From Desulfotomaculum sp. (GTDB lineage Bacteria > Bacillota > Desulfotomaculia > Desulfotomaculales > Nap2-2B), in NCBI GenBank assembly GCA_003513005.1, contig DOTD01000069.1:6001-70000 (forward strand): a stretch of DNA of 64,000 bases, in the 5' to 3' direction. The translations under genes were made by a program, and so were the position numbers. The notes below the pieces were generated by a model. That model ran no database searches. It saw only the letters and a program-made list of their open reading frames with translations, and was not told where the DNA came from. Positions within the stretch are counted from its first letter, which is position 1; each line of letters starts with the position of its first letter. Shown piece after piece: positions 26,191-34,690 of this stretch.

Positions 26191-28477
26191 AATGCGTTTT
26201 GAATCGCCTGATATAACTGCTGCGAACATCGACAAAATCGCCGCAATGTTTCCCGGCGTTGTCACTGAGGGAAAGGTGAATTTTAACCTGCTCCGCTTCA
26301 TGCTGGGTGATGAGGCGTATGGCGATGAAGCCTATGAGTTTACCTGGGTAGGCAAAAGAGCCGCCATTGCCGAAGCGGGACGGCCTATCCGCAAGACGCT
26401 GCGCCCCTGCGTAGAGGAAAGCAAAAACTGGGACACCACCGAGAACCTCTACATAGAGGGCGACAATCTTGACGTGCTGAAGCTGTTGCAGGAAAGCTAC
26501 CTTAGCAAGGTTAAGATGATTTACATAGATCCGCCATACAACACGGGTAATGATTTTGTTTACCGTGATAACTTCACGCGGGATAAAAACGAGTATGATG
26601 AAGAAGCGGGCGTATTTGATGAGGACGGCGACCGCCTGTTCCGAAACACCGAAAGAAACGGGCGCTTCCATTCGGATTGGTGCAGCATGATGTATCCACG
26701 GCTGGTACTGGCGAGAAATTTGCTACGGGATGATGGTGTTATTTTTATTAGCATTGATGATGGTGAAGTAGGAAATTTGCGTGAAGTTTGCAATGAGGTG
26801 TTTGGTGAGGCGAATTTTGTATGCAATGCGATATGGGAAAAGAAATTTAGCCCGCAAAATGATGCGAAATGGTTAAGCGATAATCATGACCATATTTTGA
26901 TATTTGCAAAGAATAAGTCTGTGTGGCATCCTAATAAATTGCCCCGCACCGAAGAAACAAACGCTCGATTCTCAAATCCAGATAACGATCCTCGTGGTGT
27001 TTGGGCATCGTCCGATATGACAGTAAAAACATATAGTGCAGATTATGATTATCCAATTATTACCCCAAGCGGTCGAGAAGTATGGCCCACCAAAGGTCGA
27101 TGTTGGTCTATGCCGAAATTAAAAGTCGAGTCTTTAATAGCAGATAATCGCATTTGGTTTGGAGCAAATGGTGATAATGTTCCACGTATTAAAACTTTTT
27201 TATCGAATGTGGTCGATGTCGGTTTAGTTCCAACAACAATTTGGAAGCATTCGGATGTTGGGCATAATCAAGAATCTCGACAGGAATTAAAAAATTTATT
27301 TGATGGTGTTGGTATATTTGATGGACCAAAACCAATACGTTTGTTATTGCATATGTTACGCCTCGGTTCTATACAAGATTCCATCATCCTTGACTTCTTC
27401 TCCGGTTCCGCCACCACTGCCCACGTTGTCATGCAGCTTAACGCTGAGGACGGCGGCAAGCGAAAATTCATCATGGTGCAGTTGCCTGAACCCTGCCCCG
27501 AAAAAAGCGAAGCTGCCAAGGCTGGCTATTCTAACATCTGTGAAATCGGCAAAGAGCGCATCCGCCGAGCGGGGGAGAGGATAGTTGACAGTTTACAGTT
27601 GACAGATGACAGTAAAGAGGTGATGAAACAACATGGGTGCATCAAGTTATCGAGATCTGATTGTTTGGCAAAAAGCGATGGAGCTGACGGTGATGATTTA
27701 TTCTCTGGTCAAGAAATTGCCGAAAGAGGAAATTTACGCTCTGTCGGATCAGATGAGGCGAGCGGCAGTGTCAATTCCTTCGAACATAGCGGAGGGGCAA
27801 GAAAGAAACACGAACAGGGAATTCATTCAGTTTCTGGCAATAGCACAGGGATCGAAGGCGGAATTGGAGACTCAATTGTTGATTTGCGTCAAGGTGGGAT
27901 ACCTTGCCGATTCGGACATTTCGGAAGCGAAAGAATTGATACGGGAAATAGGCAAAATGCTGAGTGTCCTCATTACAAAACTGAAAACTGTCTGCTGAAA
28001 ACTGTCCACTGCCAACTCGACGTCGGCTTCCGCGTCCTCAAGCTGGATTCCACCAACATGCGGGACGTGTATTACGCAGCGGGCGAATATACCCAGGACT
28101 TGCTCTCAATGATGGAAGATAACATCAAGGACGACCGCACTGATATGGATCTGCTTTACGCCTGCCTTTTAGACTGGGGCCTGCCCCTCTCTATGCCGCA
28201 CAAAACGGAAGTATTAAATGCAAACGGCGAGGTTGTCGCTAATTCCGAATTATGCATTCCGAATTCCGAATTATTCACAGTTCATACCTATAATGACGGC
28301 GATCTCATCGCCTGCTTTGATAAGCGCATCAGTGACAAGGTGGTCAAGGAAATCGCCAGGCGTCAGCCACTGCGCGTCGTGTTCCGCGATTCAAGCTTTT
28401 CTTCCAGCCCGGAGAAGATCAACGTGGAAGAAATCTTCAAACTGCTTGCGCCCAATACGAGCGTGAGAGTGCTGTAA
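26183..28477 (+). CDS. mod: Type III restriction-modification methyltransferase Mod, with in-frame insertion
   Basis: N6-adenine methylase and specificity subunit of a type III system. Starting at ATG 26183 (AGGGAGGA upstream) it has 764 residues. Catalytic DPPYNTGNDF (116-125) precedes the SAM motif FSGSATTAHVV (about 408), the beta-class order usual for Mod. The C-terminal part resumes with GFRVLKLDSTNMRDVYY. Between GKERIRRAGERI and that block, residues about 468-611 are unlike Mod proteins and are the translated read-through of an inserted element (27584-28016). A second small insert (about 687-697, NSELCIPNSEL) comes from a short repeat. The frame stays open through both. Whether the protein is active is unknown. 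Confidence 0.9.
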   Translation: MDKMRFESPDITAANIDKIAAMFPGVVTEGKVNFNLLRFMLGDEAYGDEAYEFTWVGKRAAIAEAGRPIRKTLRPCVEESKNWDTTENLYIEGDNLDVLKLLQESYLSKVKMIYIDPPYNTGNDFVYRDNFTRDKNEYDEEAGVFDEDGDRLFRNTERNGRFHSDWCSMMYPRLVLARNLLRDDGVIFISIDDGEVGNLREVCNEVFGEANFVCNAIWEKKFSPQNDAKWLSDNHDHILIFAKNKSVWHPNKLPRTEETNARFSNPDNDPRGVWASSDMTVKTYSADYDYPIITPSGREVWPTKGRCWSMPKLKVESLIADNRIWFGANGDNVPRIKTFLSNVVDVGLVPTTIWKHSDVGHNQESRQELKNLFDGVGIFDGPKPIRLLLHMLRLGSIQDSIILDFFSGSATTAHVVMQLNAEDGGKRKFIMVQLPEPCPEKSEAAKAGYSNICEIGKERIRRAGERIVDSLQLTDDSKEVMKQHGCIKLSRSDCLAKSDGADGDDLFSGQEIAERGNLRSVGSDEASGSVNSFEHSGGARKKHEQGIHSVSGNSTGIEGGIGDSIVDLRQGGIPCRFGHFGSERIDTGNRQNAECPHYKTENCLLKTVHCQLDVGFRVLKLDSTNMRDVYYAAGEYTQDLLSMMEDNIKDDRTDMDLLYACLLDWGLPLSMPHKTEVLNANGEVVANSELCIPNSELFTVHTYNDGDLIACFDKRISDKVVKEIARRQPLRVVFRDSSFSSSPEKINVEEIFKLLAPNTSVRVL
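27584..28016 (+). mobile_element. IVS-like element flanked by imperfect inverted repeats, inside mod
   Basis: Left end GTTGACAGTTTACAGTTGAC (27584-27603) continuing with AGATGACAGT; right end read on the other strand begins GTTGGCAGTGGACAGTTTTC and continues AGCAGACAGTTTTCAG. The ends are therefore imperfect inverted repeats built from the word GACAGTTn. Between them lies one gene for a four-helix-bundle protein with its own ribosome site. The arrangement copies the intervening sequences found in some bacterial 23S rRNA genes, but here the host is a protein gene. Confidence 0.75.
27633..27998 (+). CDS. Four-helix-bundle protein (23S rRNA IVS-type), nested in mod
   Basis: 121 residues in a different frame from mod. 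GAGGTGATG lies upstream of ATG 27633. The sequence has the family marks YRDLIVWQKAMELTVMIYSL, FALSDQMRRAAVSIPSNIAEG-like LSDQMRRAAVSIPSNIAEGQ, and the closing helix with the LIREIGKMLSVLITKLK end. These proteins (TIGR02436 type) are encoded in 23S rRNA intervening sequences and are relatives of the Avd accessory protein of diversity-generating retroelements; their own function is unclear. Its last codons (KLKTVC, TGA) are formed by the right inverted repeat. Confidence 0.9.
   Translation: MGASSYRDLIVWQKAMELTVMIYSLVKKLPKEEIYALSDQMRRAAVSIPSNIAEGQERNTNREFIQFLAIAQGSKAELETQLLICVKVGYLADSDISEAKELIREIGKMLSVLITKLKTVC
28241..28273. repeat. Short AATTCCGAATT repeat inserted in mod
   Basis: Three copies of ATTCCGAATT-like words (one broken by ATGC), largely self-complementary, coding the odd NSELCIPNSEL stretch of Mod. 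Its length (33 nt) keeps the frame. Confidence 0.6.
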
Positions 28478-28491
28478 GGGGGTGGAGCGAT

Positions 28492-29577
28492 ATGGCAAAG
28501 AAAAAGAAAAACGAAATTACAATCCGCAGTTCCGCCGCTGAGTATCTGACTTTTATAGCATCAACGGGCGATAGTCAGGATAGCTTTGAAATGCGGTATG
28601 AGGACGAAAATATCTGGCTGACACAAAAAATGATGGCTACGTTGTACGATGTATCGGTTTCCGCCATCAACCAGCATATTAAAAAAGTTTTTGATGACGG
28701 CGAATTGGATCCGGATTCAGTTATTAAGAAATACTTAATAACTGCTGCCGACGGCAAGCAGTACGGTACAAACCATTATAACCTGCAAATGGTTATCGCC
28801 GTTGGGTTTAAAGTGAATAATCAACGTGCTGTTCGCTTTCGTGTTTGGGCAAACCAGATCGTAGAGCAGTATACGATTAAAGGCTGGGTTATGGATTCCG
28901 AGCGCCTTAAAAATGGCGGCAGTATCCTTACTGAGAAATATTTTGAGGAACAGCTTGAAAAAATCCGTGAGATACGCCTTAGTGAGCGGAAATTCTATCA
29001 GAAAATCACCGATATTTACGCTACTGCGCTTGATTATGACAAATCGGCAAAGACAACTAAAGACTTTTTCGCAAAAGTACAGAACAAAATGCACTTTGCC
29101 GTCCACGGTCATACGGCGTCAGAAGTAATATACAAACGTGCCGATGCCGAAAAGCCTTATATGGGGCTTACAACATGGAAAGATGCGCCGGACGGTAAGA
29201 TAATCAAGAACGATGTTTCGATAGCGAAGAACTATCTTACTGAAGATGAGATGCGTTCTTTGGAACTGATTGTGTCAGCGTATCTCGACCTTGCGGAGAA
29301 CAGAGCCAGAAGGCATATTCCGATGACAATGGAAGATTGGGCAAAACGGCTTGATATTTTCTTGCAGGCGGACGACCATGCAATTCTGAGGGATGCAGGG
29401 CAAATTACAGCAGAGATTGCCAAATTGCATGCCGAAACTGAATTTGAGAAGTACCGCATTGTTCAGGACAGGCTTTTTATGTCCGATTACGACAAATACA
29501 TCCATGAGCTTGAACAGTTGCGGCAACAGGAAAAGGAGGAATCCAAACCGGATTCGAAAGGCGGCGCCGGCGAATGA
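28492..29577 (+). CDS. RhuM-family protein
   Basis: 361 residues, start ATG 14 nt after mod with GGGGGTGGAG upstream. Family features: IWLTQKMMATLYDVSVSAINQHIKKVFDDGEL, FRVWANQIVEQYTIKGWVMDSERLK, and the ATALDYDKSAKTTKDFFAKVQNKMHFAVHGHTA block. RhuM was named as a Salmonella virulence-linked protein, but homologues are commonly found inside restriction-modification loci and mobile islands; the biochemical role is not established. It overlaps the res start by 4 nt, so it is part of the type III operon. Confidence 0.88.
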   Translation: MAKKKKNEITIRSSAAEYLTFIASTGDSQDSFEMRYEDENIWLTQKMMATLYDVSVSAINQHIKKVFDDGELDPDSVIKKYLITAADGKQYGTNHYNLQMVIAVGFKVNNQRAVRFRVWANQIVEQYTIKGWVMDSERLKNGGSILTEKYFEEQLEKIREIRLSERKFYQKITDIYATALDYDKSAKTTKDFFAKVQNKMHFAVHGHTASEVIYKRADAEKPYMGLTTWKDAPDGKIIKNDVSIAKNYLTEDEMRSLELIVSAYLDLAENRARRHIPMTMEDWAKRLDIFLQADDHAILRDAGQITAEIAKLHAETEFEKYRIVQDRLFMSDYDKYIHELEQLRQQEKEESKPDSKGGAGE

Positions 29578-32500
29578 AACTGCAGTTTAAGCACCAGAAA
29601 TTCCAGGCAGACGCGGCAAAGGCAGTGTGTAATGTGTTTGCCGGACAGCCGTACCTCACGCCCAGTTATATGATGGACAAGGGTTATGTAAAATATGATC
29701 AGATAACAACAGACGAAGCGGAACGCTTCACCGGTTTTGGCAACTCCAAACTCATGCCGGAATTAAACGACGGAATTATCCTTGATAACATTAATAAAAT
29801 CCAGCGAAGCAATCAGATTGAGCCTTCCAGGCAATTGGAGGGGCGTTATAACCTGACGGTGGAAATGGAAACCGGAGTCGGCAAGACTTATACATATATC
29901 AAGACCATGTACGAGCTGAACAAGCGATACGGCTGGAGCAAGTTCATTATCGTTGTGCCCAGCGTCGCCATACGTGAGGGTGTGTATAAGTCTTTCCAGA
30001 TTACAGAGGAGCATTTTGCCGAGGAATACGGGAAGAAAATCCGGTATTTCATCTACAATTCCGCACAGCTGACGGAGATAGACCGCTTCGCTTCCGACAG
30101 CGCCATCAATGTGATGATTATAAATTCTCAGGCGTTTAACGCCCGCGGCAAGGATGCCCGGCGTATTTATATGAAGCTGGATGAGTTCAGAAGCCGCAAG
30201 CCTATTGATATTCTTGCAAAAACGAATCCCATTCTGGTTATCGACGAGCCTCAGTCTGTGGAAGGAGCGGCTACAAAAGAGCGCTTGAAGGAATTTAACC
30301 CGCTGGTAACTCTGCGATATTCTGCAACGCACAAGAAGGACAGCGTTTACAATATGATTTATCGCCTGGACGCAATGGAAGCTTATAACAAGAAGCTGGT
30401 CAAAAAGATTGCCGTTAAGGGTGTTTCCGTCGCGGGCAGCACGGCGACAGAAGGTTATGTATATCTGGAAAGCATCAACCTCTCCAAGGGCAACCCTACT
30501 GCCACCATTGAGTTTGACGTGAAAGGCGCCAGAGGGGTTCGCAAGTCAACACGCATTGTCGGCGAGAGGTATAACCTGTTCCCCAATTCCGGTGAGCTTG
30601 AAGAATACAAAAACGGATATACCGTCTTGAGAATTGACGGAAGAGATAGCTCTATCGAGTTTACAAACGGCATTAAGCTGTTTGCCGGAGATGTTGCCGG
30701 CGCGGTCAGCGAGGATCAGCTCAGGCGTATTCAAATCCGCGAGACCATACTCTCTCATATCGAACGGGAAAGGCAGTTGTTCTATAAGGGCATTAAGGTA
30801 CTGTCGCTTTTCTTCATTGATGAGGTTGCAAAGTACAAGCAGTACGACGCTGCCGGGCAAGCTTTTAATGGCCTGTATGCCGATATGTTCGAGGAAGAAT
30901 ACAAACAGGCGATCAGTAACATCCAGCTTAAAATTGATGATAGTGATGAGTATTTTAAATATCTTGACGGCATAACTGCTGAGGAAACCCATGCCGGGTA
31001 TTTTTCTATAGACAAAAAGAGCCGTCGTATTATAGACAGTAAGTTAGGCGACAGAAAGGAACGTACATCCGATGATGCGGATGCGTATGACCTGATTATG
31101 AAAAATAAAGAGCGATTGCTGGATCGCCGGGAGACGGTGAGATTTATTTTCTCTCACTCTGCTCTGCGCGAAGGCTGGGACAATCCAAATGTGTTTCAAA
31201 TATGCACTCTCAAGCAGAGCGGCAGTGATGTCCGCAAACGTCAGGAAGTCGGGCGAGGTCTGCGTTTATCCGTAAATCAAAATGGAGAGCGCATGGATAC
31301 GAATCTGTTGGGCGAGGATGTCCATAATGTAAATGTTCTTACCGTTGTCGCCAACGAAAGCTATGACAGCTTTGCTAAGGGGCTTCAAACTGAGCTTGCC
31401 GAGGCGGTAGCTGACAGGCCTCGTATAGTAACGACAGATCTCTTTAAAAACAAAGTTATTAAAGACGCCGGCGGCGCTGAACAGGTTATTGATTTCGACC
31501 TTGCCCAAAGCATTTATGAGGGACTCATCACCAGCGGTTATGTGAAAAAAGGCGCTCTCACCGACAAATACTATGAGGATAAGAAAAACGGCAATGTTGA
31601 AATCGCTGAAGAAGCTGCAGATTGCAAAGAGTCTGTAATAGCAATTCTCGACTCTATTTATGACAGCCGGGCCTTGCAGCCGGAGAATGCGCGTAAAAAC
31701 AACATTGAGCTGAAGCTGGATAAATCCAAGCTGGGCTTGCCGGAATTCCAGAAGCTGTGGGCTAATATAAACGCCAAGTCTGTGTATGTGGTGGAGTTTG
31801 ACCAGGAAGAATTGATTCAAAAAGCAATATCGGCGTTGAATCGTGAACTTCGTGTTTCGAAGATATTTTTCAAGGTCGAAACCGGGACAATGACCGATAT
31901 CCAATCACGGGAACAATTGCAGCAGGGCGCCGCTTTTATAAAAGAGGAAAATGGGGTTTTCAAAGCTGAACTTTCGTCCAGCGCCACAGTGAAATATGAC
32001 CTGGTCGGCAAAGTTGTCGCCGAAACAGGACTTACCAGAAAAGCTGTTGCAACTATCCTGTGCGAAATTGAAAAGACTGTCTTTGGTCAGTTTGTAAACA
32101 ATCCGGAAGAATTCATTATCAAGGCGGCGCAGATTATAAACGAGCAAAAAGCAACGGCTATTGTTCAGCACATCACTTATAATAAGTTGGATGCAGTTTA
32201 TGACACTACCATTTTTACCGAACCGGCGTTAAAAGGACAGCTTGGCGTGAACGCTATGGCGGCGAATAAACATTTGTATGACCATATTCTCTATGATTCC
32301 GCAAATGAGAGAGCCTTTGCGGAGAGCGTTGATAACAGTAATGAAGTGGCGGTCTATGTAAAACTGCCAAATGGCTTTTTCATCAGCACACCGGTCGGAA
32401 AATACAATCCTGACTGGGCAATAGCTTTTTACGAGGGCAAGGTAAAACATATCTACTTCGTTGCCGAGACAAAAGGCTCCATGTCCACCCTGCAGCTGCG

Positions 32501-32621
32501 TATGGTCGAGGAAGCAAAAATTCACTGCGCCCGTGAGCATTTTAGGGCGATCAGCACGGATTATGTTATGTACGATGTAGTGGACAGTTATGCGGCGTTA
32601 TTGGACAGGGTAATGAGTTGA
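29574..32621 (+). CDS. res: Type III restriction enzyme, Res subunit
   Basis: 1015-residue ATP-dependent helicase-nuclease that cuts DNA in complex with Mod. N-terminal SF2 motor: Walker A METGVGKT (98-105), VPSVAIREGV, DEPQ box (about 224-227), SATHK, and arginine-finger motif QEVGRGLRLSV (about 558). The C-terminal nuclease shows NPDWAIAFYEG and FVAETKGS (about 943-965), a PD-(D/E)XK arrangement. Length and motif order are normal for Res, and no disruption is seen. Starts within the RhuM stop (ATGA). Confidence 0.93.
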   Translation: MKLQFKHQKFQADAAKAVCNVFAGQPYLTPSYMMDKGYVKYDQITTDEAERFTGFGNSKLMPELNDGIILDNINKIQRSNQIEPSRQLEGRYNLTVEMETGVGKTYTYIKTMYELNKRYGWSKFIIVVPSVAIREGVYKSFQITEEHFAEEYGKKIRYFIYNSAQLTEIDRFASDSAINVMIINSQAFNARGKDARRIYMKLDEFRSRKPIDILAKTNPILVIDEPQSVEGAATKERLKEFNPLVTLRYSATHKKDSVYNMIYRLDAMEAYNKKLVKKIAVKGVSVAGSTATEGYVYLESINLSKGNPTATIEFDVKGARGVRKSTRIVGERYNLFPNSGELEEYKNGYTVLRIDGRDSSIEFTNGIKLFAGDVAGAVSEDQLRRIQIRETILSHIERERQLFYKGIKVLSLFFIDEVAKYKQYDAAGQAFNGLYADMFEEEYKQAISNIQLKIDDSDEYFKYLDGITAEETHAGYFSIDKKSRRIIDSKLGDRKERTSDDADAYDLIMKNKERLLDRRETVRFIFSHSALREGWDNPNVFQICTLKQSGSDVRKRQEVGRGLRLSVNQNGERMDTNLLGEDVHNVNVLTVVANESYDSFAKGLQTELAEAVADRPRIVTTDLFKNKVIKDAGGAEQVIDFDLAQSIYEGLITSGYVKKGALTDKYYEDKKNGNVEIAEEAADCKESVIAILDSIYDSRALQPENARKNNIELKLDKSKLGLPEFQKLWANINAKSVYVVEFDQEELIQKAISALNRELRVSKIFFKVETGTMTDIQSREQLQQGAAFIKEENGVFKAELSSSATVKYDLVGKVVAETGLTRKAVATILCEIEKTVFGQFVNNPEEFIIKAAQIINEQKATAIVQHITYNKLDAVYDTTIFTEPALKGQLGVNAMAANKHLYDHILYDSANERAFAESVDNSNEVAVYVKLPNGFFISTPVGKYNPDWAIAFYEGKVKHIYFVAETKGSMSTLQLRMVEEAKIHCAREHFRAISTDYVMYDVVDSYAALLDRVMS

Positions 32622-32686
32622 TTCCTGCGTTATTAAACCCGGCTTTTTTGACCACATAATTTGAACATTTATGATGTGGAAGCAAA

Positions 32687-32728
32687 AGAGAGGCGCTATC
32701 CCTTGCGGGACAACGCCTCTCTTATTTA
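32687..32728 (+). terminator. Terminator of the type III operon
   Basis: AGAGAGGCG (32687-32695) pairs with CGCCTCTCT (32714-32722), then TATTT. It closes the defence island on the right; the rest of 32622-32825 shows no gene and no repeat of the tRNA-Leu end. Confidence 0.8.
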
Positions 32729-32825
32729 ACCGTATCGGTTTGGGTGTACGGTTCAATAAGTTCTCCTATTAAACCGTGCGTTTACGGGTGTCCTTTATTT
32801 TCTTGCCTAAAGGATTTAGAAACAG

Positions 32826-33038
32826 TTATTTTGTTAAGGTTAGAATAGTATCTGTCCCATCTTTGACTACTTCTACTTTCCATCCTTTATTTTCGGCCAG
32901 GCGGCTTACATTTTCTTCTGCAGCGGCATTGCTGACCAGCACTTTTATCGTGCCGGATGAAATTGCGTTAAGCTGCCGCATGGTCATGAGGACAGGCTCC
33001 GGGCAGCTCAATCCCCGGGCGTCAACTTCAATTGACAT
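32826..33038 (-). CDS. yedF: TusA-family protein YedF
   Basis: 70-residue SirA/TusA-fold protein. Begins MSIEVDARGLSCPEPVLMTM with the CPEP active-site motif (cysteine 12), which in TusA carries a persulfide. In genomes with the selenium trait, this YedF type accompanies YedE and is thought to handle selenium. Its start overlaps the end of yedE by 11 nt, so they are expressed together. Confidence 0.88.
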   Translation of the reverse strand: MSIEVDARGLSCPEPVLMTMRQLNAISSGTIKVLVSNAAAEENVSRLAENKGWKVEVVKDGTDTILTLTK

Positions 33039-34119
33039 TCGAACTTACCCCCCGTACTGATGGTTTTTGAACCAGATTAAATTTAATGTTTAAAAAGGCA
33101 ATACCAAGGACAACTAAAAGGCCGATTACAACGGCAGCCTGACCGTCAAAGGGGACTCCTTTCGCACTGGCAGCCAGACCAAAGTTATGCGCAAAGGCAG
33201 CTCCTATAAGAAAGCCAAACACGGTAACAGCGCAGTCAGTATTCCCTTCACTGGCGGCTATAAGCTGACGAAGAGGGCAGCCGCCCATAAGAGTAATACA
33301 GATACCACAAAGCGTCATTCCCAGGAAGTTCCACAAACCGTCGGAGTGCGCTATAGGCTGGCCGGCAAAACCGACTTTAAAACCGCCAAAGATAATATTG
33401 CCAATTAAGGCAACTGCCAGCATGGTTAAAAAACCGTATAACAAATGCTTATCTCTGAACATAATGAAATCTCTTATTCCGCCAGCCATACATAAATGAG
33501 AGCGTTGAGCCAGTATGCCAATAATCAGGCCGGCGCCCAGAGATATCAGCAAAGGCGCATGTAAGGAGCCTGGACCAGTTTCGCTGAAAAACAAATAAGG
33601 GGATTTGAACAGCAGAAGAAACAAACAAAGAAGAACAAGTAATGGAAAGATATAGCCGTTTATTTTATTCTGGTTGCTCGTCGGGCCCAGTGTAAAACCA
33701 CAACTCAGGAACCAGGCTCCCACTGCAATACCTGCCACCAGTCCAGCGAGACCTAATAATGCGTTCAGGTCGCCTGCGGCCAATCTTAAAACAAGACGGA
33801 CGGGGCACCCTAAAAAAACAAGCATACCAATCATAGCCAGGACAGCAAGAAAGAACCTGGTAAATGTGCTTGAACCCCCAACGGCTTTAACCTGCTTTGT
33901 AAAAAGCGCAATTAAGAACGCTCCAAGAACCAAACCCAGAATTTCCGGCCTCAGGTATTGGACAGGTAATGCCCTGTGCAGACCTAAAGCTCCGGAAATA
34001 TCCCTTAGGAAGCAGGCGATGCAAACACCCATGTTTGGCGGGTTGCCCATATGGGTTAGAATAATCCCAAATAACCCCAAGACACCGCCTGCCAATATTA
34101 CCCATCCCTGTTTTTTCAA
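33028..34119 (-). CDS. yedE: YedE-family membrane protein, selenium-linked
   Basis: 363 residues, very hydrophobic, about ten membrane segments. Characteristic segments are MGVCIACFLRDISGALGLH, LGCPVRLVLRLAAGDLNALLG, SHLCMAGGIRDFIM and GGCPLRQLIAASEGNTD, with conserved cysteines in each half (two related halves, as in YeeE/YedE transporters). The YedE-YedF pair co-occurs with selD across bacteria and is a candidate selenium importer. A selD gene with selenocysteine lies 20 kb away in this window. AGGAGG precedes the start. Confidence 0.87.
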   Translation of the reverse strand: MKKQGWVILAGGVLGLFGIILTHMGNPPNMGVCIACFLRDISGALGLHRALPVQYLRPEILGLVLGAFLIALFTKQVKAVGGSSTFTRFFLAVLAMIGMLVFLGCPVRLVLRLAAGDLNALLGLAGLVAGIAVGAWFLSCGFTLGPTSNQNKINGYIFPLLVLLCLFLLLFKSPYLFFSETGPGSLHAPLLISLGAGLIIGILAQRSHLCMAGGIRDFIMFRDKHLLYGFLTMLAVALIGNIIFGGFKVGFAGQPIAHSDGLWNFLGMTLCGICITLMGGCPLRQLIAASEGNTDCAVTVFGFLIGAAFAHNFGLAASAKGVPFDGQAAVVIGLLVVLGIAFLNIKFNLVQKPSVRGVSSNVN

Positions 34120-34304
34120 TATAAATAACCTCCTGTTCTAGTTTATTTGATAATAATTGCTAAGTTGTATTTATTCTCTCTTTTATATATTGATACCTCT
34201 TATGGTAACTATAGAATAATATTATCCACAGACCGTTTAGCTATAAAAATATTAAATGCTCCTGTTTAGTTGAATTTGTCTTTATTCTTGTACTGCCGAA
34301 AAAA

Positions 34305-34332
34305 ATAAAGGGCTTTTGAAAAAACCCTTTAT
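34305..34332. terminator. AT-rich hairpin, weak terminator candidate
   Basis: ATAAAGGG (34305-34312) pairs with CCCTTTAT (34325-34332) around an A-rich loop. Otherwise 34120-34497 has no gene I can support. Confidence 0.4.
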
Positions 34333-34497
34333 GGCTGCTCTTTAACGAATGCTTTCAATAATTTCCTCAATCAAGATTAATTGTATTTATAAAAAGGCCT
34401 AATTGTTCCTTTATACACAGAAATTTTCGTTTTCGAATAATATAACATTACTCTTTGTTCCCCAATTCTTTAAAAAAAGCAAACAGAAGGTGTGCGT

Positions 34498-34677
34498 ATG
34501 AAAATCATTGAGCGATCTAATGATTGGCTGGCCGGAAAGCTTGCTGATTGGCTTTAAACAATGGCCATGTTTTACGGGATTACTTTTCTTGTTCTTCTGC
34601 CGCTAATCTGGGAGCGGCCGGCAAGTCTGGTTGACTTCCGGATGAATAAGCAGGCGCTTTTCAAATATGGTCTGTAA
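34498..34677 (+). pseudogene. Remnant of a small membrane protein (low-affinity iron permease/DUF1003-like)
   Basis: From ATG 34498 the frame reads MKIIERSNDWLAGKLADWL, a TAA at 34555-34557, then continues in the same frame as MAMFYGITFLVLLPLIWERP ASLVDF to a TAA at 34675. The pattern of an amphipathic start followed by a membrane helix and a WERP/WQRP-like turn resembles small membrane proteins of the low-affinity iron permease type, but the second helix is missing. One in-frame stop plus C-terminal loss indicate decay. Family is a guess. Confidence 0.45.
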
Positions 34678-34690
34678 AATTTCAAAAACA

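Noticed and set aside
27300..27584. Plus-strand 94-residue frame inside mod
   Set aside because: It lies under the conserved SAM motif of Mod in another frame and has no coding features of its own, unlike the nested four-helix gene.
34222..34230. Perfect DnaA box TTATCCACA
   Set aside because: A single copy far from dnaA, with no neighbours; one chance match is expected in a sequence this AT-rich.
34498..34557. Stand-alone 19-residue peptide
   Set aside because: The same frame continues after the stop into a related membrane segment, so a broken gene explains it better.
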